Source: Lamellibrachia satsuma
Lineage: Eukaryota > Annelida > Polychaeta > Sabellida > Siboglinidae
Length of the DNA stretch: 64,000 nucleotides
Direction of reading: 5' to 3'
NCBI GenBank assembly: GCA_033239005.1
Contig: BSQZ01000004.1
Coordinates: forward strand, 9,792,007-9,856,006
Shown here: one piece after another, positions 51,701-62,964 of the stretch
How positions within the stretch are numbered: position 1 is the first letter of the stretch
Layout of the letters: every line of letters starts with the position of its first letter
Notes under the pieces: generated by a model
The model's input: the letters and a program-made list of their open reading frames with translations, nothing else
What the model was told of the DNA's origin: nothing
Databases searched by the model: none
Made by a program: the position numbers and the translations under genes

Positions 51701-54700
51701 CCACAGATGATATGCCAAATCTAACAAAGTGTGACTTCATCTGTTTAATCATGCTTGTTTTGGTTGTTGAGTTGATTCTGTCAACTTCCCAGAAGTTACT
51801 TGTGTAGTTGACTATGACTTGATAGTGTCGTCCTTCCCAGCTGAACAAGTCTACACCAACTTTCTCCCATTGTAGCGTCAGTGTTTCATGTGTTATGAGG
51901 GTTTCTTTCTATTGCGACCTCTCATGTGATCTGTATGCCTTGCATTTCTCAATGACTTGTCTGATGTCTGCTGCCATGTTCGGCCAGTACAGATATTCAC
52001 GGGCTCTTCATAGCACACTTTCCACTCCAAAGTGTGATCTGTGGAGACATTCCTTTGTGAGTTTCTGCATTCCCTCAGGAATAACAACTCGTTCACCGCG
52101 GAATATCAGTCCGTCGCTGACAGCAAGTTCATCTCTCATGCTGAAGTATGCATGGACACTAGCTGGTACTTCATGCCTCGACTCTGGCCAACCTCGCTGT
52201 ATCACATGTTTCAACATCTGCAATGTCTCATCCCTGTCCATGCAAGTCTTGAGCATTTGCATGCGTTCTGTGCTGATTGGTAGATGCATCACTGCATTCA
52301 CAGCACCGAAGTTGTCAGTACCTCCACCATGCGGCAGGTATGACCTTGAGAGTGTATCAGCAATATACATCTCTTTCACTTTGTGGTATACGACTTCAGT
52401 GTCGTACTGCAACATGCGAAGGAGCATTCTTTGCAGTCTCCTTGGTGCTTTGTATAGTGGTTTCTTCACAATCATTTCCAATGGCTTGTGATCTGTGTAT
52501 ATGATTGTTCTTCTCCCGAACGTATACTGATGGAAACGTTCCAACGCGAACACAATGGCTAGACATTCTTTCTCGATTTGAGCATATCGAGTTTCTGTGC
52601 TGGTGAGCGCACGACTTGCATACCCAATGGGTTTCCCATTCTGAAGGAGTGCAGCTCCCAGTCCTCTTCCACTAGCATCACATTCTACGACTAACTCGCT
52701 GTGTGGGTCGTAGTATGCAAGAACGGGGGTCTCCGTCGTCAGCTTCTTTACTTTCGCCATTGCTTCGTCTTCTTTGGTCCATTGCCATAGCACATCAGGC
52801 TGAGTCAGTCTCCTGATGGGCTCCATAGCGCTGGAGAGGCCAGGTAGGAACTTTGATAAGTATCCTATTGTTCCCTGCAACCTCTGAATTCCCTTGACAT
52901 CTGTCGGGTTTTCCATCTTTCGTCAGGTTTCAAACCATCACTGGTCAACCTGTGTCCCATGAAGTTGATTTCATCGAGTCTGAACTCGCATTTTTTCATG
53001 TTCAACTTCGTGCCTTTTTCTCTACATCTCTGCAGCAACAGTCTCAACTTCTTGTCATGATGTTCAATCGTCATGCCCGAACACCACTATGTCATCGACG
53101 ACACATACGACTCCGTCCAAACCCTCCAGTGTTTGGTTCAATTTCCTCTGGAAGATCTCTGCACTAACATTCATTCTGAATGGTAGACGATTCCATCGGT
53201 ATCTACTGAACGGCGTTATGATGGTGGTATGCAGACTGCTTTCGTGATCTAGTTCACAGTGCCAGTAGCCCGATTGTAGGTCTACCTTTGACAGGACTCT
53301 TGCAGTTGACATCTCTGGTGGCACCTCTTCCATTGTCGGTAATGGGTACAGTTCTCGTTGTAGAACTTTGTTGAGTGGTCTCAGGTCAATGCATACTCGC
53401 AGCGATGCATCCTTCTTTGTCTGAATTGAAATTTGGTTGCACCACTCAGTCGGCTCCTCGATGGGACATATGACTCCCCTCTCAACCATTCTGTCAAGTT
53501 CAGATTTTAGCTTCGGTTTGAGTGTAACTTGCACTCTTCTGGCAGAACACTGTACAGGTTTTGCACCCTCTTCCACATGAAGGTGTACCTTTCCCGGTAG
53601 GGTTCCTAGTCCACTATAGAATACGTCGGCGTATTCATCCAACAAGTTTGTTGTCATGACTTGACGAAGTAGCTTGAAACAGTCATAATTCACTGTTATT
53701 AGTTCCATCTTTTCTGCTGCTTTCACCCAGAAGAGGAGTAAAGTTTCCTTCGACTACTTCGAACAGCACAGAGTAACTTGTTTGATTGACCAGGTTGACC
53801 AACGTTGCCAACGTTTTGCCTATGACCTCTCTCGTGGTCCTATTCCACATATGTAATGTGACATCAGATGGGTGAATGTCATCTTTGCTGATATACCTTT
53901 TTGGTAACACATTCATGGTTGCGCCACTGTCGATTTGAAATTTCACGGATTTGTCGTTCATCCACATTTCGGCGTATATTGGGCCTTTTGTGTATCTGCC
54001 TTTATCCAAGGCCATGATGGATTCTTCATCATCATTTGTCGTTCATCCACATTTCGGCGTATATTGGGCCTTTTGTGTATCTGCCTTTATCCAAGACCAT
54101 GATGGATTCTTCATCAGTGCGTCCACACCGGTCCACCATATGCACCTTCTTGTTTCCCATCTTGCAGCAGTTTGAGAAGTGGTTTCTTCCCCCACATCTC
54201 CTACACGTTCTCCCCCATGCCGGGCAACAGACTTTCTTTTGTGGGTGAGCTCGTCCACAGAATTTACACGTGTGTTTAGTGTCACCATCACTGTATGTGG
54301 CGTTTTGTCTTCGCTGCATTGTCCTTTGACTGCGTAAATTGCCAGGTTTCCAAGCTGAATTTTGTCTGTCAGCATCACCATTCATTGATTGACTTCATCT
54401 GTGCCGTTGCCGTCTCGTCGGAATGGCATATGTCCATGGCTGCTTGTAACGTGAGTTGCCGCTTTTGGAGCAGGTGTTTTTGCGTCATAGACGCCCATGA
54501 CAATCCTATCTCTGATAAGTGAGTCGCTCATACAATCGCAGAAGTTGCATGATTTTGCGAGATTCTGTATCTCCGCCAGGTATGAATCAAAGGATTCCTC
54601 GGTACCTTGGTTTCTTCTATTAAAAATGTACCGCTCATACATTTTATTTATCTCGCCTTGTATAGCAGCATCTATTTTTCTGATGATGAGAGTAGTGTCT

Positions 54701-57700
54701 TCTTTGTCTTCTTGTTCGGCAAATGTCAAGTTATCATACAGTCTGACACCTGTCGGCCCCATAACGTTGAGGAGCACTGCCAGTTGATATGGCTTCTCCT
54801 GCCAATTTAGTCTTGTAATGACAGCGTAGTTGTTAAACAAATGCTTAAACATCGTCCATTCTTCTTTGGGGCTGTCCTTTAAACACAGTTGTGGCAGTGG
54901 ATTTATATTAGCTAACGGCTCCACAGCCACCGTTTCTGCCACTGCCATAGTGACAGTGTTTTCGCAAAAGACTATAGACGGTAAAACCTCGTGCGTTTCG
55001 CTGCCATAAGCACTTGCTGCACTTTCAACACTCGCTCACGAGCGCTCGGATATTTCAGTGTACATTTCATTGGGTAGAAATAACATTGTCCTTTACTCGC
55101 ATGTTTGCAATCCTGGGGCTTAGGCTCACCTTATCCCCTCATTGCCACCATGTTTCAATATGTTGTTTATTGTCACTATTGAATTGTTTAGTACACCGTA
55201 CAGTTCCGGCATTCACACCTTGTTACCTGGTGGGCAAGAGTAGTGCACATGATCGTAGCTACCGTCTTTTGTACAAGTCACATCTTGATACAAACTATGC
55301 TCAGCAAAAATATTTGTGAGAGTCACTCTTCAGACGTGTTTTCAACTGATGATTCGCATGCCATTGACAAACAATTGTCATAACCCTTAATACAATAATG
55401 TCTTCTTCAAAATGCACAAAACTGCAAGGAAGATGTCTTCTACACCTGTAAGGCCTGCAAATCTACGAAAACCCATAAGAATTATGGATAAACTGTAAGA
55501 GTTGGCACGTAGAAGTGACCTGGTTTTTAAGTTCAAACTTATGACTGCACTGGTTTGAAATAAGACATGGAACATGGATGCTACAATTTATATAACACAA
55601 GTCTAACATATTGTCAACTGGTACAAAGTTGACATACATGTAGTAAAAAGAACCCAGTTAGATGGATGGCATCAGTTGTGGTCAACAATGAAGGAATTAA
55701 TTGTTGTGAAAGCATAAGTTTGGTGATGTACAGGCCAGGCAGCTAAGAGATCACATAGTGAAAGATTCTTGCTTGGAGAGGACATCTGGTAATAATATCT
55801 ACCCATGTCTGACAGTGCATGTGCTTAGACTGTGCTGAACTGCGTCCCCTGGTTGGCACAGTTGTGACAGTGTTAAAAAGTTATTCTACAAGGCTTAACA
55901 AGATTTAACAAGATTGCCATCCAAGGCAAAGGCCCAGATGGCAAGTGGACAAGGAAGCCATTGGTTTATCAAGAGTCCAACATTTTTTGTCTATGTGTAA
56001 CCCGCCGTCCTGAGATATGTGTCAACCTTGTTTTTAAACATATTCACGCTGCTAGCAGTTACACAATCTGCAGATAATTTGTCCCATTAATTTTTTGTCC
56101 TCTGAGAACGAGTACTTCCTGATATCCAGTCTACACTGCTCGTTTACCAATGTTGCTTCATGTCCTCAAGTTCTACTATCTTTCTTGAGTGAAAAAAAAT
56201 ATTTCCATCAATATTTTCATACCCATTCAATATCTTAAAAACTTCAGTTTGATCTCCTCTTAAACACCTTGTCTCTAAGATTGTTAAACCACCTTCTTTT
56301 AGGCGTTCTTCATTACTAAGTCTCTCAGTTCTGGAATCATCTTAGTTGCTCTCCTCTGTATTTGTTCAAGCGTATCTATAGCCTTCTTACGATATAACTA
56401 ACTATTGCATTATACAGAGGTAAAATTAGCTTTTATCCGTGTATGTTATATTTCTCCTAATCAACCCAAGAATTTGATTACCCTTTGAAATACCAAATAC
56501 CAAAATGCAATACCAAATGCAATACCAAACTGCTCTGAAACTTTCATATCAGCACTTATTGTTATCTCCTCAGTCCTTTCTTTTACGTGTAGTATCTGGA
56601 ACAGTATCTCCCATTTTATAGTTTACATCCAAGTTCCCATGACCTTTATGCAGGCATTTACATTTCCCAAAATTGAATAACATCTGCCTTTTGTCGGACC
56701 ATTTAACTAATCTGTCTAGATCGTTTTGTAAATGTTGTTTATCACCATCAGTGTTAATCTTTCTAAACACTTGTGTCATCTGCAAATTTCAGTACGTTGC
56801 TTGTTATATTATTGTCCAAGTCATTGATATATATTAAGAATAATAAAGGTCATAATACTGATCCTTGTGGTACCCCACTAAAAACTGATTTCTAGTTTGA
56901 AACCTCCCCATCTACTACAACACGCTGTCTTTTGTCAGTCAGCCATTGCTCTATCCAGTCAATTGTGCCGTCCCCGATACCATGGGCTTTTAATTTATAT
57001 AGTAATCTTTGATGTGGCACTCTGTCAAAAGCTTTCCGAAAATCTAAATAAATAATATCTATTGGTGATCCCTCATCTATCCACTTAGTGGTTTCTTCCA
57101 AAAAACAACATATTTGTTAAGCATGACCTTGCTTTTAGGAATTCATGTTGAGATGGATTTAATAATTTATGCCTAACAAGGAAGTTCACCATATGGTCTT
57201 TAATTACCCTTTCTAATAATTTACAAATGACTGATGTTAAAATCACTGGTCTGTGATTCTCTGACTTATTTCTCGAACTCTTTTTAAATAATGGTATGAG
57301 ATTTACTTCTTTCCATTCAAAAGGAACAACTCCCTCTTTTAACCAACACTCTTGCAAGTGGTATACTAACTTGTTCTACTGTTTCCATTAGTAGTCTTGG
57401 ATTAATTCCATCTACTCCAGGTGATTATAATCCTTCATTGCCTTTATTTTCTTAGCTACCATTTCTGGAGTTAATTGCCCTAAATAGTCCAATTTAGCCT
57501 CCTGAAATTTAGCGTCTGGAACTGGTAATGAACTAATATCCTCTCTGGTAAAAACTGAACTGAAGTAACTATTTAGGTATTCCGCCATTAAAAAAACTTA
57601 TATTTCCAGCACTGCCTTCTAGTGGTCCAACCTTGTCTCATGTTTTGTTTACTCCTGACTCTTCCTGTCATTTTTTTATGTTACAAAATTTACATGCACA

Positions 57701-60700
57701 TTTTTTTCATAGCTTCTTTTAGATTGCCTAACTTCAGTCTTAGCTGAATTAAATGCCTCTTTGTAATTTGTATAGTCTTCCTCCTTTCTATTATGCCTAT
57801 CAGCCCTCCACATAGTTTGCTTGTACACTATTTTTATTGCAACAAGTGTTTCTAGGCCATTTTCCTTGTTTTTCAAGGGAAGAAATCAATCAATCATATT
57901 CTTAATTTCATATTTTAGAATGTTCCAACATTCAATTGAAATCTCCCATTATGATACATTTCCCTTTACTCAATTTCTTTATAGCGTTTTATATTTTTGT
58001 GTTATCCTCTTCATTTATGTTTGGACTTCAGTAAACTAATCTAATAGTTAGTGTTGAATTTCCTGTAACTATATTGCACCAAACAGTGTCATCACAATGT
58101 ACTTCCCTTTCTAATTTTATTTTGTAAGCCTGAATAGATTCTTTAACATATAAAATAACCCCCCCTCCCCTTCTTCCTATTTGATCTCTCCTAAACATTA
58201 CGTATCCTAAAGTGTCACCCATGTTTGAAATGAGGGGGGTCTGGGAAGGTCCATGACCCCCATAAGGCTCAAGGGACCTCACATAAGAAAGAAAAATGTA
58301 AGCTTGGGGGGTCCCACATTTTATTGTTGTACAGACGTAATTACCCTTCTGCTGTTGCACCTGTTGCTACGTGTGAAGCTACTGTGGTTCATCTGTGCTA
58401 GAACTCGATGGTTTTCGCAGAACTTGATGGTTTTTGCAGAACTCGATCGATCTCGCAGCAAGAACTCAACAGTTTTCGCAGAACTCGACAGTTTTCACAG
58501 AACTCAACATCATTATATTGGTAGTTTAGCTGATTCATTCAGCTCACTGTATTGTCATTCAGTTAAAGCTGCTTCCTCAAATGGTTCAGTCCATAGTGAA
58601 TCCGGTTCACTTATGTCCAGACGTGTAGTGTGTGACTAGTTTAAGTAATGTGCGCAGTCTGTTTGATAAAAAATGCCTATTTTTTTCAAATCATTGAAAG
58701 AATTGACTTTAGCCATTAGATCTGGTAAGGATCAAAATAGTGGATATCCAAAATGGTAAACACTATGTGGGTCAATGCTGATCATGGGTGTGACCTCCAT
58801 CCTCTCGCCGATTACATGACAAAGTTACAAAATTTCACCAAGGAAGATGATTTTTCAGCATTTCGATTTTCACTTCAGTTAATGCTTGAATAAGCATTAA
58901 CTAATTTAATAGTTTGTCTGATGATTTCACAAAAACTACATACAAAAGTTGTACAAACAAGCTAGCATGTTGCAGTGGATACTAAGTAGGTTTGGTTTTT
59001 TGCAAAATTAATTTGAAATGAGACTAGCAAAAAATCGAATTGATTAAGCACCTTTAATCTCTTTTAAAAACATCTTAAATCATTCCACTCATATCATTGA
59101 AGAGTGTGTGTTCTGTCGTTAAGGGTGCCATATGTTGGGTATTAGCAGTAATGCCACCAATGAGTGTCTAGTTGAGGCACATTTTACCTTGGCATTTGAC
59201 TTCTCAGGATTACAGAGCACTGTTTATGCAATAACCAACACAAGTCTGATGTAGTAGAGATTGAAAAGGGCCAAATAAATGACGTTTTATTGCAAAGTGG
59301 ACTGCTTATCACGCAGCCACTTTGGGAAGCACATTAACAGGAATGTGAGCTCCTCAAAGCAAACCAGATTGGAACTGAACACATGTACATCCCCGTCCAG
59401 CAAGTTTCTCAGAGTCCACATTCCTACAGGCATGACGATAACATATATACATCAAGAAGTCGTCATGAACATGTAATGCAAAGAATATAGACATTCCACC
59501 ACCAATACACAAATTTAATTACAAACAGGTGGGGCCATTTCGCCACAAGGTCACCCACAAACCTGTGACCACCCCACCGCGACATTCCACTCATATCATT
59601 GAAGAGTGTGTGTTCTGTCGTTAAGGGTGCCATATGTTGGGTATTTGCAGTAATGCCACCAATGAGTGTCTAGTTGAGGCACATTTTACCTTGGCATTTG
59701 ACTTCTCAGGATTACAGAGCACTGTTTATACAAGTGCATTACTCCATTAACAATGGTTAGACCACAATTTAGTCATTTAGCAGACACTCTTATCTAGAGC
59801 GACTTACAATAAGTGCGTTCAACCTAAGTTGGTACTACAGGTCGCTATGATAGTAAGCAAGTCTTTTATCAAAAATAGATGCTAATAGCCATTGCAGTGC
59901 CTGAAAAGATTTTTTTCGGGGGTGATTAATATTTTTAGGGGACCCCCCAAGAGTCTGTGGTCATTTCGAACACTGGGTGTCACACTAGACAAGTCCTTGG
60001 ACTTATTTTACTACTTGGTCTGATCTACTCCAAAGGAACACAACTACATTCAGTTTCTAAATCTCATAGGTCAACATGTGATGCTCAAATTGGAACCCTC
60101 AGATTCACCCTTCACGCATGGCACGTCATGCAGAACTTTCGTAAAAGCCTCCAGAATGCACAAATGTGTTCATAGACTATGATTCTGAAGGACTACTACA
60201 TCCACTAAGTACAGTGTCTGTGGAGGAAACTTGAGAGCTAGCAAGCAGCTTCAAAGAGAACATTTGTTTGCCAGGTGTACCCCAGTTTCAAGACTCAAGA
60301 CTAACTTCAATTAGTACTTTGCCACAACTTCTTAAACATGACGGTTATTTCTCCAATAACCTTGTCAGCCAAGATATTATACACACTGACAACTCACAAT
60401 GAAGGCACAACATGTACACTGTAATATCTAATAACTCCTTGGAAGGTGATTGAGCTAATTTTCATTTAATGTCTTAATTACATTTTTTTTATTAATTTTT
60501 TATTTTATATTACCATTTTCTTTGATGTTACGCTCAATTGATTTGACAGTAATCATTGACTTATGCAAGAGCTATAATGTTGTGATGTTAGTGGATATTG
60601 GCCAACTGCTGTATTTTAATCATTAGTGCTGAACCCCAGCTATGTTATATAGATAGCTTTATCATCACACAGAACTTTGTCAACATTGGTGGCACATGTC

Positions 60701-60920
60701 ACATTATGGCTTGTTACAATATTTGGGCATTTAAAAAAGAAACATATCATTGGTTTTTACAGTAAAATTACCTATATGTTGGTTTTTGAGTCTGTCTAAT
60801 GTGTGGTTCCACACTGTATTGCATTAAGGTTTGTGTGTTTAGGAGGAATCCTACAAGCATCCATTCTCACACCATGACAACAAAAACATGTTCCCAACAG
60901 ATGCCATGTATCTGGGCAAG
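48746..60920 (+). CDS. CIMIP7: CIMIP7 (C3orf84) ciliary microtubule inner protein, N-terminal 74 codons in three exons
   Basis: C3orf84/CIMIP7 is a small protein assigned to the inside of ciliary doublet microtubules. The three exons join at GT-AG sites, all in phase 0, to read a continuous 74 codons. Human motifs from memory match in order: VGSWHNNGFYGHYR against VGSWFPSGFHGHFR; AKPQPPAVF against AKPAPPRNF; FFSKHDNR against PFSHHDNK. Exon 3 ends at YLGK, just before the GIGRRK-type motif of vertebrates, so the next exon should begin G(I/L)G; none was found before 64000. Intron 2 is 10.8 kb and carries an antisense gypsy element, an antisense LINE and a solo D repeat. The gene is divergent from IHO1. 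Confidence 0.85.
49295..49345. repeat. (GT)n with CGTGCG tail, microsatellite
   Basis: In CIMIP7 intron 1; ORFs through it are artefacts. Confidence 0.9.
49963..50076 (+). CDS. CIMIP7: CIMIP7 exon 2
   Basis: Long pyrimidine tract and acceptor tttttcag; 38 codons, FPSGFHGHFRCKSRPDFSC then EYRHLAKPAPPRNFMNRMH; donor gtgagt. Conserved GF.GH.R, REYH-like and AKP.PP motifs. Confidence 0.85.
50077..50470. other. CIMIP7 intron 2 before the gypsy insertion
   Basis: AT-rich, nothing recognised. Confidence 0.4.
50476..50617 (-). repeat. 3' LTR of the gypsy element
   Basis: 142 bp, about 90-95% identical to the 5' LTR. Very short for Ty3/gypsy. A purine-rich AACAAACGGGA just inside could be the polypurine tract. 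Confidence 0.85.
51342..52010 (-). pseudogene. gypsy integrase core
   Basis: After a frameshift near 52010, YWPNMAADIRQVIEKC completes the HHCC finger. GVDLFSWEGRHYQVIV has the first catalytic Asp, SVVVSDNGPQYVSEEF the second, and NGKAEADVKSAK the Glu. A stop (TAG) follows APGH. The C-terminus SQTDPYLVLLEIRNTP ends about 51400. Confidence 0.82.
52008..52916 (-). pseudogene. gypsy RNase H, connection and zinc-binding start of integrase
   Basis: 302 codons open: IQRLQGTIGYLSKFLPGLS, then RNase H with ECDASGRGLGA (Asp), EKECLAIVFALE (Glu), YTDHKPLE (Asp) and ADTLSR, then CLHRSHFGVE of the integrase HHCC finger. Confidence 0.85.
52865..53726 (-). pseudogene. gypsy reverse transcriptase
   Basis: Motifs LRVCIDLRPLNKVLQRE, KVDLQSGYWHCELD and the catalytic VVDDIVVFG (normally YVDD, here Val for Tyr), then the thumb FMGHRLTSDGLKPD in another frame after about 53070. 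Confidence 0.85.
53683..54015 (-). pseudogene. gypsy aspartic protease
   Basis: FQIDSGATMNVLPKRYI gives the D-S-G-A catalytic loop; a GESSRKDG-like hydrophobic-Gly end follows. An 85-bp direct duplication at 53950-54118 (not a multiple of 3) shifts it out of frame with gag. Confidence 0.82.
54032..54948 (-). pseudogene. gypsy gag with two zinc knuckles, frame broken
   Basis: 54948-54382: capsid-like, 188 codons (WTMFKHLFNNYAVITRL; LIRDRIVMGVYD). Continuing in another frame at 54335-54170 are knuckles CKFCGRAHPQKKVC and CRRCGGRNHFSNCC. A frameshift near 54383 separates them. Confidence 0.82.
55151..55292 (-). repeat. 5' LTR and adjoining primer-binding site
   Basis: 142 bp. The inner edge reads TGGTGGCAATGAGG on the element strand (55150-55137), starting TGG with no spacer, as a site complementary to a tRNA 3' CCA end would. 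I cannot name the tRNA. Confidence 0.8.
55298..55885. other. CIMIP7 intron 2, nothing recognised
   Basis: No gene seen. Confidence 0.35.
55886..58245 (-). mobile_element. Decayed antisense CR1-like LINE
   Basis: The 3' tail on the minus strand ends at 55886 (AGATTTAACAAGATTGCCAT read inverted). RT fragments: WKEVNLIPLFKKSSRN (57330), YLDFRKAFDRVPHQRLL (57045), FNFGKCKCLHKGHGN (56680). Endonuclease pieces near 58200-58030 (RRGGGVILYVKES). Many stops and frameshifts. A different, older subfamily than the 43-kb LINE; its tail matches the one at 22655 more closely. Confidence 0.82.
58246..59080. other. CIMIP7 intron 2 with a short 20-bp tandem repeat
   Basis: 58400-58510 repeats CAGAACTCGA and GTTTTCGCAGAACT. 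The remainder is unassigned. Confidence 0.45.
59081..59729 (-). mobile_element. Solo D repeat (59228-59582) between 147-bp direct repeats
   Basis: The 355-bp D4 copy matches D1 and D3 and has the nested 5' stem at its right end. Host sequence 59081-59227 is repeated at 59583-59729 with the same length and about one mismatch. It looks like a target duplication of exceptional length, or a local tandem duplication into which the element was captured. Confidence 0.75.
59528..59578 (-). promoter_or_regulatory. Nested stem at the 5' end of D4
   Basis: GGTGGGG (59528-59534) pairs with CCCCACC (59572-59578), enclosing GGTCAC (59549-59554) / GTGACC (59565-59570). It has the same plan as A4 at 23190 with a shorter outer helix; it is also present at D3 (about 32428-32478). 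Confidence 0.6.
59771..59835. mobile_element. Fragment of a widespread 'AGAGCGACTTACA' repeat
   Basis: CATTTAGCAGACACTCTTAT then CTAGAGCGACTTACAATAAG matches, from memory, the conserved word of a repeat abundant in teleost genomes. Family name not certain. Confidence 0.4.
59836..60842. other. CIMIP7 intron 2, end part
   Basis: At about 59965-60010 a plus frame reads RTLGVTLDKSLD, like a LINE RT word, but it breaks at once. Nothing else seen. Confidence 0.35.
60843..60920 (+). CDS. CIMIP7: CIMIP7 exon 3
   Basis: Acceptor gtgtttag, 26 codons EESYKHPFSHHDNKNMF then PTDAMYLGK, donor gtaagc, phase 0 both sides. FSHHDN is the best-conserved word of the family at this point. An ORF on the opposite strand (61035-60796) is a shadow. 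Confidence 0.83.
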
Positions 60921-62750
60921 GTAAGCTCTTTGTCATTCTCACTAGAGGTCTTTCCATAAGACTTGTCTGTTTGCAAGAGAGTGACATCTTAAATGGGGCA
61001 CATAACAGCACAAATCTAATAGGAAGATTTCTCAATATTAGACAGAAGACGTATTGGATTCGATATTCCCCATGTCAGTGTAGTACTGGAGGACCCCACA
61101 ACCAACTCTCTTTGTAATCGCATGCAGTGTACTTGTGAACATGTGCACACGACAGATGCCATATGTATATGTGAACAGTAACTGGCATACATTATTTGTG
61201 TATTGTTTTTCTAATGCAAAGTTATATACACTGTAGGCTTTCCTCTGTGAAATGCAGTTTAATTCATGCTAAACAGTTTGTATTTAAGCTTAACAAATCA
61301 GTCTGTATGTTCACACTATGGCTGCATGCGTGAACCTGTCTGCTGACAGCACAACCTGTCTGCTGACTAGATGCACTCTTCAGTCCTCCCAGTGCACTCA
61401 CTCAGCTGTTGATACTGATTTTTATGAATGAATGATTAAAACCTCATGCTGCATTAGCACAGGTAGTGAGAATGCAATATGCCACACATTTGTCTGCATA
61501 TCTGTCATTACATTACAAGCTATACTGCTTTATTACCAACCCAGCAGGTATGCCTACTTGTGCATGTACAGGAATACAAATTGGAGTATAGTGTTTGCAT
61601 TGTATACTGTGTGCACTTGAAAGACATTCAACATGCCAGGTATATCTGATTTCCAGTGGTGAGATTCATCAGATATGTGGAACATGGCAGCATAAACTCA
61701 TTGATGCATGCTTAAGCATTTTCCATGAAGTCCAGCATAGAAAACTTACTTATCTTCTGTACACTCTATCTGGTGCATAATTAAGGCCGAAAACCATGAC
61801 TTTTGTTTCGCTTTAACTATACATCTTGAAAAATAGCTTAATACTGTTGAGTAACTACTGAATCAACTTAATACTTAATACTGTTGAGTAACTACTGAAT
61901 CAACTTAATACTTAATACTGTTGAGTAACTACTGAATCAACAGATTCAAGATTATTATTCTTCAGTTGATATCGATGCGTATGCTTTGTCAATAATATTA
62001 CATGCATAATAATAACAACAAACATCGACTTAGATGCGCAATGATAAGGAACTCTACTACGAATGCATATTGCATAGCATGTTACAAACAAGGTGTGTGT
62101 GGTAACATTGTATAATATTACACTGTATGAGAAATTATTTGTAGAAGTGTTTATCCTGTTAGATGTACCCTCCATATTGACTGGGCAGCAGCCAATCGGG
62201 TGCAACACTTCCCCCAACCACTGGTTGTTTATGATGCACATGATGAGATCAGATAAATCCTCATTGACACCACATTGATTCTATAAGAGGTTTAGTTTAG
62301 GAGTAATTACATTGTGCATAGGTTTACAGCAGTGATTAGGAACATAACAAATTGACAAGTTTAGTTGAGGGCTTACTAGTGCAAGTCATTAGTGATTGTG
62401 AACATCAGCTTAGCTCTCATACAGTTTAGACAAACATCAACAACATCCAATCAAACAGCCAAAAGATGTTGCATAATATTTGTCATAACAGTTGACATTA
62501 ATGAACACAAAGCCAATTAGAAGTGAACATTTGTGAAGACGTTCATCAGGTTGTGAGATAATCCAGTTAATCACATTTTCTTGATGCCATCTATTTGTTC
62601 CATCGCTAACAAGGCTTTTGGCAACATAAATTAATGGCCCTGGACACAATGTTTCCATTTTGCCTGATCATCAGCTGATCTAAGGAGCTGCTTAAACTTA
62701 AGGTCTGTCCAATCCTTGACGTTGGTAACATTCCCACTTTGTGAGTTCCA
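60921..62750. other. CIMIP7 intron 3 or downstream DNA
   Basis: I looked for an exon beginning G(I/L)GR and found none. A 31-bp unit CTTAATACTGTTGAGTAACT... is tandem three times at 61836-61940. Confidence 0.4.
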
Positions 62751-62754
62751 TATG

Positions 62755-62915
62755 TTCCTACTTGCAAGATGGTCTTTGCAAGGCTGTTCTTCCATCTGAT
62801 AATGTGACCAAACCAAGATGGTCTTTGCAAGGCTGTTCTTCCATCTGACAATGTGACCAAACCAAGATGGTCTTTGCAAGGCTGTTCTTCCATCTGACAA
62901 TGTGACCAAACCAAT
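62755..62915. repeat. 61-bp tandem repeat, about three copies
   Basis: AAGATGGTCTTTGCAAGGCT, GTTCTTCCATCTGA and CAATGTGACCAAACC repeat in the same order three times. ORFs across it are repeat artefacts. Confidence 0.85.
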
Positions 62916-62964
62916 GCAGTCACTGCAAGAAACACAGATCTAAGTAATGTCAACAAATCTCTAG

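Larger units (their letters stand above)
50476..55292 (-). mobile_element. Complete Ty3/gypsy retrotransposon, 4817 bp
   Basis: Two 142-bp LTRs (50476-50617 and 55151-55292), each TGT...ACA, are bounded by the 5-bp duplication AACTA at 50471-50475 and 55293-55297. Domain order on the minus strand is gag with two zinc knuckles, protease, RT, RNase H, integrase, the Ty3/gypsy order. Directly inside the 5' LTR is TGGTGGCAATGAGG, a primer-binding-type site. The open frames are broken in several places, so it is dead but young enough to keep its target duplication. It is inserted antisense in CIMIP7 intron 2. From memory the proteins resemble the K02A2.6-like (Mag-type) lineage. Confidence 0.9.

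Noticed and set aside
51895..52504. Plus-strand ORFs of 198, 80 and 75 codons
   Set aside because: Shadows of gypsy RNase H and integrase on the other strand.
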